DNA of 15,948 nucleotides from JAGOSA01 sp039795715 (GTDB lineage Bacteria > Patescibacteriota > Minisyncoccia > Phycocordibacterales > UBA9973), in contig JBDKLD010000071.1 in assembly GCA_039795715.1 (NCBI GenBank), forward strand, positions 1 to 15,948. Direction: 5' to 3'. The position numbers and the translations under genes are program-made. The notes under the pieces are model-generated. The model saw only the letters and a list, made by a program, of their open reading frames with translations, did no database searches and had not been told where the DNA came from. Numbering within the stretch: the first letter of the stretch is position 1; every line of letters begins with the position of its first letter. Shown in pieces: positions 12,244 through 15,948 of this stretch.

Positions 12244-12991
12244 AAATGAAAAAGAAATAAAAATTTTACGTGAAGGCGGCAAAAACCTTGCTCAGATTTT
12301 GGCAAAAGTCGGTACACATGTAAAAGACGGCGTCACGACTCAAGAGCTCGACACTATTGCTCGAGACCTCATCAAAAAAAAGGGTGATGTTCCATCTTTT
12401 CTTCACTACACCCCAGAGGGGATTCGTCGCCCGTATCCGGCAGCACTTTGTGTTTCTATCAACGAAGAAGTCGTGCATGGTATTCCAGGTAATCGCAAAA
12501 TAAAAAATGGCGATGTTGTCTCGATAGACCTAGGGCTTCAGCATAAAGGTTTATTTACCGACCATGCAGTTACACTTGTAGTCGGCAAAGCAACGAAAGA
12601 ACAAAAAAACTTAATCGAAGGCACCAAGAAAGCACTTGTGGCCGGTATCAAGGCAGCAAAAGCCAAAGCTACAACCGGCGATATTGGTGCTGCGATAGAG
12701 AAAGTACTCAAAGCCCACAAGCTCGGCGGTGTGCGCATACTCTCGGGCCATGGCGTTGGTCACGCAGTTCATGAAGAACCATACGTACCAAACTACGGCA
12801 ATCCTGGCACAGGAGAGTCGCTCGCTGCAGGTATGGTGATTGCTATCGAACCAATGGCTACTCTTGGCTCTGGACGAGTCCGCGTACTCGCCGACCAGTA
12901 CACGTACATCGCAAGCGACCAAAAGCTCTCGGCACATTTTGAACATACTGTACTAATTACAGAAAAGGGGAGCGAAGTGCTCACAAAATAG
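12230..12991 (+). CDS. map: Methionine aminopeptidase, type I
   Basis: Map removes the initiator methionine from nascent proteins. The 253-residue product has the pita-bread fold with all five metal ligands in order: D100 and D111 (SIDLGLQHKGLFTDHAVT), H174 (SGHGVGHAVHEEP), E207 (AIEPM) and E238 (FEHT); H83 and H181 match the E. coli active-site histidines (79 and 178). Each is 3-4 residues later than its E. coli counterpart. No N-terminal zinc finger or SH3 extension is present. The ATG at 12230 lies inside the adk 3' end; a longer in-frame extension upstream reads the adk sequence in another frame and is not real. The overlap suggests translational coupling with adk. The canonical next gene, infA, does not follow. 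Confidence 0.96.
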   Translation: MARIKNEKEIKILREGGKNLAQILAKVGTHVKDGVTTQELDTIARDLIKKKGDVPSFLHYTPEGIRRPYPAALCVSINEEVVHGIPGNRKIKNGDVVSIDLGLQHKGLFTDHAVTLVVGKATKEQKNLIEGTKKALVAGIKAAKAKATTGDIGAAIEKVLKAHKLGGVRILSGHGVGHAVHEEPYVPNYGNPGTGESLAAGMVIAIEPMATLGSGRVRVLADQYTYIASDQKLSAHFEHTVLITEKGSEVLTK

Positions 12992-12992
12992 T

Positions 12993-13487
12993 ATGATTAT
13001 TCAAGAAGATAATAATAGTAATATTAAAATTGATATATCAAATCCTGATTCCGCGCAGGCTGATTTGGTTGAAACTTTATATAAAAATTTAAAAATTGAC
13101 AGCACTGTACCAAGAGAAGAAAATGCCAAAAGTGTAATAGGTAATCTCAGGCTAGAGATAGAAAAAATAAAAGAACCAGACAAACGTTCGCATGCTTTTT
13201 TTGAGCTTGCAATGTATGCTAGAAGTGTTGGGGAAAAGGAGCTTGGTAAAGAATGTGCTGATCTTTCTCATAGTGCAGAAGAAGAATTTATGCTAAATAG
13301 TAAGACTCGTGACAGTGAAAAAATAGGAAAAATCAAGATGCAGATAAACGCATATTTATCCGGAGATAAAGTCACGTTAGATACTCTAGAAAGTGCCAGA
13401 GCGAAATTACCTGAGGCCAAAATACTCTCTATTCCTAGTGGTGGTGATGAGGCTGAAGTGGAAACTGACATTCAGCAGGCGGCATAA
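12993..13487 (+). CDS. Unrecognised small acidic protein
   Basis: I do not recognise this 164-residue product. It is soluble by appearance: no signal peptide, no membrane segment and no cysteine. The N-terminus is polar and Asn/Asp/Ile-rich; the middle (about residues 43-110) looks helical with heptad-like Leu/Ile/Ala spacing and could form a helical bundle; the C-terminus ends in Glu/Asp/Ala-rich residues. The start ATG lies one base after the map stop, so it is probably translated from the adk-map mRNA. Codon choice and composition are more AT-rich than in the ribosomal genes. It takes the place where infA and the alpha operon begin in many bacteria, but it is far longer than IF-1 and has none of its residues. 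Confidence 0.75.
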   Translation: MIIQEDNNSNIKIDISNPDSAQADLVETLYKNLKIDSTVPREENAKSVIGNLRLEIEKIKEPDKRSHAFFELAMYARSVGEKELGKECADLSHSAEEEFMLNSKTRDSEKIGKIKMQINAYLSGDKVTLDTLESARAKLPEAKILSIPSGGDEAEVETDIQQAA

Positions 13488-13501
13488 AGCCACTTTTCTA
13501 G

Positions 13502-13507
13502 TATAAT
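13502..13507 (+). promoter_or_regulatory. Candidate -10 of the VirD4-like gene
   Basis: A perfect TATAAT at 13502-13507, with an overlapping TATAGT at 13507-13512, lies just before the ATG at 13517. No -35 or extended TG is present, so the evidence is the hexamer and its position only. The leader would be 0-3 nt. Confidence 0.4.
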
Positions 13508-13516
13508 ATAGTAAGT

Positions 13517-15948
13517 ATGGAAAATAAGTCAGAGTCCTTTGCCGGCTTCAAAACTCCCGAGGAAGAATTACACTTTCTTCGTTCGTATATCACACAGAAA
13601 GAAGGCGCTTTGCCTCAGGCTGAAAGGACGCCCATGTCGCATGCCGAGACTGCAAAAGCTGTTGTTAAAGAATACGCGGCAATACCTGTTGCTGAGGTTC
13701 TCCACCCATCAGCGGTCGTTGCGCCACAAGAATCCGAAGCTATTGTTCTCCGTCTTGCTCCTGAAACACATGACAAGAAAATAGAAGAGCTTTTTGGCAT
13801 TCTTCTTGAAAATGGTTTGAAAAATACTCTCTCTGTTATTGAGAAAATGAATGATCCTCACATTGATGATGACTTTCACCGTTTTCTCGTCCAATATTTG
13901 CAAAATGGTACATTGCCGGACATGAAAGAGGGAAGTCCAATTGAGAAAGCCCTCCATATGCGATTATTTGAAGTTACTTTGCCCGCGCCTGCCGATGAAG
14001 AGAAAAAGACGTTTAAAGAGCTTATTTCGTCTATGGAACAGCTCTATGCGGGTCTTCAGGCAATTGCAGATGGACGTGATAACAAGGGCCGTGACTATTT
14101 TACTCTTGAAATTGCAGAACAAAACACCAATAGCCACGTCGTTTTTTATGCTTCTGTACCAGTGAGTAAAGCAGACTTATTTGAAAAACTTGTCTTAGCG
14201 ATTTTGCCAAAAGCTCGTGTGGCTGAGAAACCTGATGACTACAATATTTTTACTGAAGGTGGTGTTCACGCCGGAGCAATAGCTGAGCTCTCTGGCCACG
14301 AAGCATTTCCCATACGTACATATGACAAGTTCGACCATGACCCAATGTACGCAGTGCTTTCTGTATTTTCAAAATTAAAAGAATCAGGAGAAGGTGCGGC
14401 TATACAATTTGTGATTGCGCCAGCGGGAGAAAAATACATCAAAGATTTTACTTTTGCACTTAGTGAAGTGAAAAAAGGCGTCAAAATAGAGAAGCATGGC
14501 AAGCTTTTCGACGGTTTCGACAAAGTATTTTTTAAAGCCGGCAAAGAATTGATTACTGGAAAAAAAGAAGAAAAGCCTGAGGAAAAAAAGATCGACGAGA
14601 AGGCTATCGAGTTTATCGGCGAGAAAATCAAGCACACTGTGTATTCTGCCAATATTCGAGTTGCCGCTTCTTCGGAAAGCGTTGAGCGTTCCAGGCAAAT
14701 CATGAATGAAATCAAATCCGCATTCAATCAATTCACTGAACCTACGTCGAATAGTATTGTGTTTCGTGACATTGAACCAAAACGTCTCGGTGAATTTTTC
14801 CACGATTTTTCATTTAGACTTTTTGATGAAGGGGAAATATTACCACTCAATTTGCGAGAGCTCACGAGTATGTACCATTTCCCGTATGGTATCGGCTCAG
14901 CGCACCAACTCAAAGAAGCCAGTGCAGTAGAAGCGCCACCACCACAAGAACTTTCTGGTAATCATGAAGGCGCGATTATTGGAGTCAATCGTTACCGTGG
15001 CACAGAAACACCGATTCACTTCGCGCCAGAAGATCGTTTGCGACATTTCTATGTTATCGGACAGACAGGAACTGGTAAAACTACTCTGCTCAAAAATATG
15101 ATTGTGCAGGATATCAAAGCCGGCCATGGTGTTTGTTTCATCGATCCACACGGTACTGATATCCAAGATATACTTGCCCAAATTCCACGCGAGCGTATAG
15201 ACGATATTATATATTTTGATCCAGCATATACTCCTCGACCAATGGGACTCAACATGCTCGAATACGACGTGCGTTTTCCAGAACAGAAAACTTTTGTTAT
15301 TGATGAAATGCTCTCGATTTTCCGCAAGCTTTTTGGCGCTACGCCGGAAGCTATGGGCCCAGCTTTCGAGCAGTACTTTAGAAATGCCTGCTTGCTTATC
15401 TTGGATGACCCTGAGGCTGAAACAACTATTCTTGATATTGGCCGTGTGATGTCAGACAAACCTTTTCGTGAAGAGAAGCTGGCAAAGTGCAAAAACCCAA
15501 TAATCCATCAGTTCTGGAGCGCTGCCGAGAAAACAACTGGCGAAGCTGGACTTGCCAACTATGTGCCGTACATTACCAACAAGTTCGATGTCTTTGTGAC
15601 CAACGAAATTATGCGCCCAATTATTGCGCAAGCAAAGTCAGCTTTTAATTTTCGAGAAATAATGGATTCCAAGAAAATTTTCTTGGTCAATTTGTCCAAG
15701 GGACGTCTTGGTGAAATAAATGCTAACTTAATAGGTCTTGTTATTGTCGGCAAAATTCTCATGGCAGCGCTTTCCCGTGTGGATTCTTTTGGAAAAGACT
15801 TGCCACCATTCTATTTATACATAGACGAATTTCAGAATGTTACTACCAACTCTATTTCACAGATTTTGTCTGAAGCTCGCAAGTACAAGCTTGGTCTCAC
15901 AATTGCGCACCAGTTTATCAAACAACTCGATGAGGGAATCAAGGACGC
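13517..15948 (+). CDS. VirD4/TraD-like P-loop ATPase (3' end outside window)
   Basis: The frame is open from the ATG at 13517 to the window end (810 codons, no stop). The C-terminal half is a RecA-like motor of the type IV secretion coupling-protein/HerA-FtsK group: Walker A GQTGTGKTT (residues 515-523) after HFYVIG, a CFIDPHGTD strand, a FLVNLSKG strand, Walker B YLYIDEF (766-772) and ARKYKLGLTIAHQ after it. The N-terminal part of about 490 residues has no signal peptide and no obvious membrane helix, with a Lys/Glu-rich linker near 349-362; I cannot name its domain. Classical VirD4 proteins have N-terminal membrane helices, so this one may dock to a partner or act as a cytosolic DNA motor. 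It lies 29 nt after the small acidic protein gene. Relaxase and other transfer genes are not visible. The family is well supported; the substrate is not. Confidence 0.85.
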   Translation, partial: MENKSESFAGFKTPEEELHFLRSYITQKEGALPQAERTPMSHAETAKAVVKEYAAIPVAEVLHPSAVVAPQESEAIVLRLAPETHDKKIEELFGILLENGLKNTLSVIEKMNDPHIDDDFHRFLVQYLQNGTLPDMKEGSPIEKALHMRLFEVTLPAPADEEKKTFKELISSMEQLYAGLQAIADGRDNKGRDYFTLEIAEQNTNSHVVFYASVPVSKADLFEKLVLAILPKARVAEKPDDYNIFTEGGVHAGAIAELSGHEAFPIRTYDKFDHDPMYAVLSVFSKLKESGEGAAIQFVIAPAGEKYIKDFTFALSEVKKGVKIEKHGKLFDGFDKVFFKAGKELITGKKEEKPEEKKIDEKAIEFIGEKIKHTVYSANIRVAASSESVERSRQIMNEIKSAFNQFTEPTSNSIVFRDIEPKRLGEFFHDFSFRLFDEGEILPLNLRELTSMYHFPYGIGSAHQLKEASAVEAPPPQELSGNHEGAIIGVNRYRGTETPIHFAPEDRLRHFYVIGQTGTGKTTLLKNMIVQDIKAGHGVCFIDPHGTDIQDILAQIPRERIDDIIYFDPAYTPRPMGLNMLEYDVRFPEQKTFVIDEMLSIFRKLFGATPEAMGPAFEQYFRNACLLILDDPEAETTILDIGRVMSDKPFREEKLAKCKNPIIHQFWSAAEKTTGEAGLANYVPYITNKFDVFVTNEIMRPIIAQAKSAFNFREIMDSKKIFLVNLSKGRLGEINANLIGLVIVGKILMAALSRVDSFGKDLPPFYLYIDEFQNVTTNSISQILSEARKYKLGLTIAHQFIKQLDEGIKD

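Noticed and set aside
13465..13507. CTGACA at 13465-13470 as the -35 of the VirD4-like gene.
   Set aside because: It lies 31 nt from the TATAAT, well outside the allowed spacer length.
13539..15449. Several short + strand frames (13539-13784, 13941-14165, 14706-14930, 15216-15449) suggesting a broken gene region.
   Set aside because: Codon-by-codon reading from 13517 is open to the window end with a clear ATPase domain, so these are other-frame shadows and no frameshift is needed.
1..15948. tRNA genes, CRISPR arrays, insertion sequences and long direct repeats.
   Set aside because: No cloverleaf, no regularly spaced repeats, no transposase and no terminal inverted repeats were seen on either strand.

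Overview
All genes read on the + strand. The window covers most of the S10 and spc ribosomal-protein gene blocks of a bacterium, then secY, adk and map, and finally two genes of a different kind. The likely host is a member of the Candidate Phyla Radiation (Patescibacteria), probably Parcubacteria. This is inferred from several things seen together: rpsE is followed directly by rplO with no rpmD (uL30), almost no start codon has a Shine-Dalgarno sequence, spacing is very tight, and a type IV pilin and a VirD4-like ATPase sit beside housekeeping genes. No 16S rRNA is present to confirm it.

Layout. (1) 1-1602: the 3' part of rplD, then rplW and rplB, closed by an intrinsic terminator at about 1633-1662. 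(2) 1664-2698: two genes that do not belong to the canonical S10 order, a type IV pilin-like gene and a dgkA-family lipid kinase, each with an extended -10 promoter placed so close to its ATG that the mRNAs should be leaderless. (3) 2719-6252: a fresh promoter, then rpsS-rplV-rpsC-rplP-rpsQ-rplN-rplX-rplE, with rpmC (uL29) missing between rplP and rpsQ, closed by a strong terminator at 6265-6290. (4) 6298-7600: a monocistronic purM of the type I associate with Bacteroidota, with its own promoter and terminator. (5) 7552-11614: a strong promoter whose -10 lies inside the purM terminator hairpin, a structured leader of about 130 nt, then rpsN-rpsH-rplF-rplR-rpsE-rplO-secY. (6) 11620-13487: an internal promoter, then adk, map (overlapping adk) and an unrecognised small acidic protein gene. 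(7) 13517 to the window end: a long open frame for a VirD4/TraD-like P-loop ATPase, cut by the window edge.

How the genes fit together: the ribosomal proteins build the core of both subunits; SecY is the membrane channel for export; adenylate kinase balances adenylate pools; methionine aminopeptidase trims nascent proteins. The pilin would be exported by Sec and assembled on the surface, and the VirD4-like ATPase may act in DNA or protein transfer, but nothing in the window links these two. What sets the region apart is that the normally continuous S10-spc block is cut into separate transcription units, with terminator and promoter packed back to back or overlapping at each cut.

No tRNA, rRNA, CRISPR array, insertion sequence or - strand gene was found. 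The only gene-free stretch longer than 100 bases is 7552-7716 (terminator, promoter and leader).
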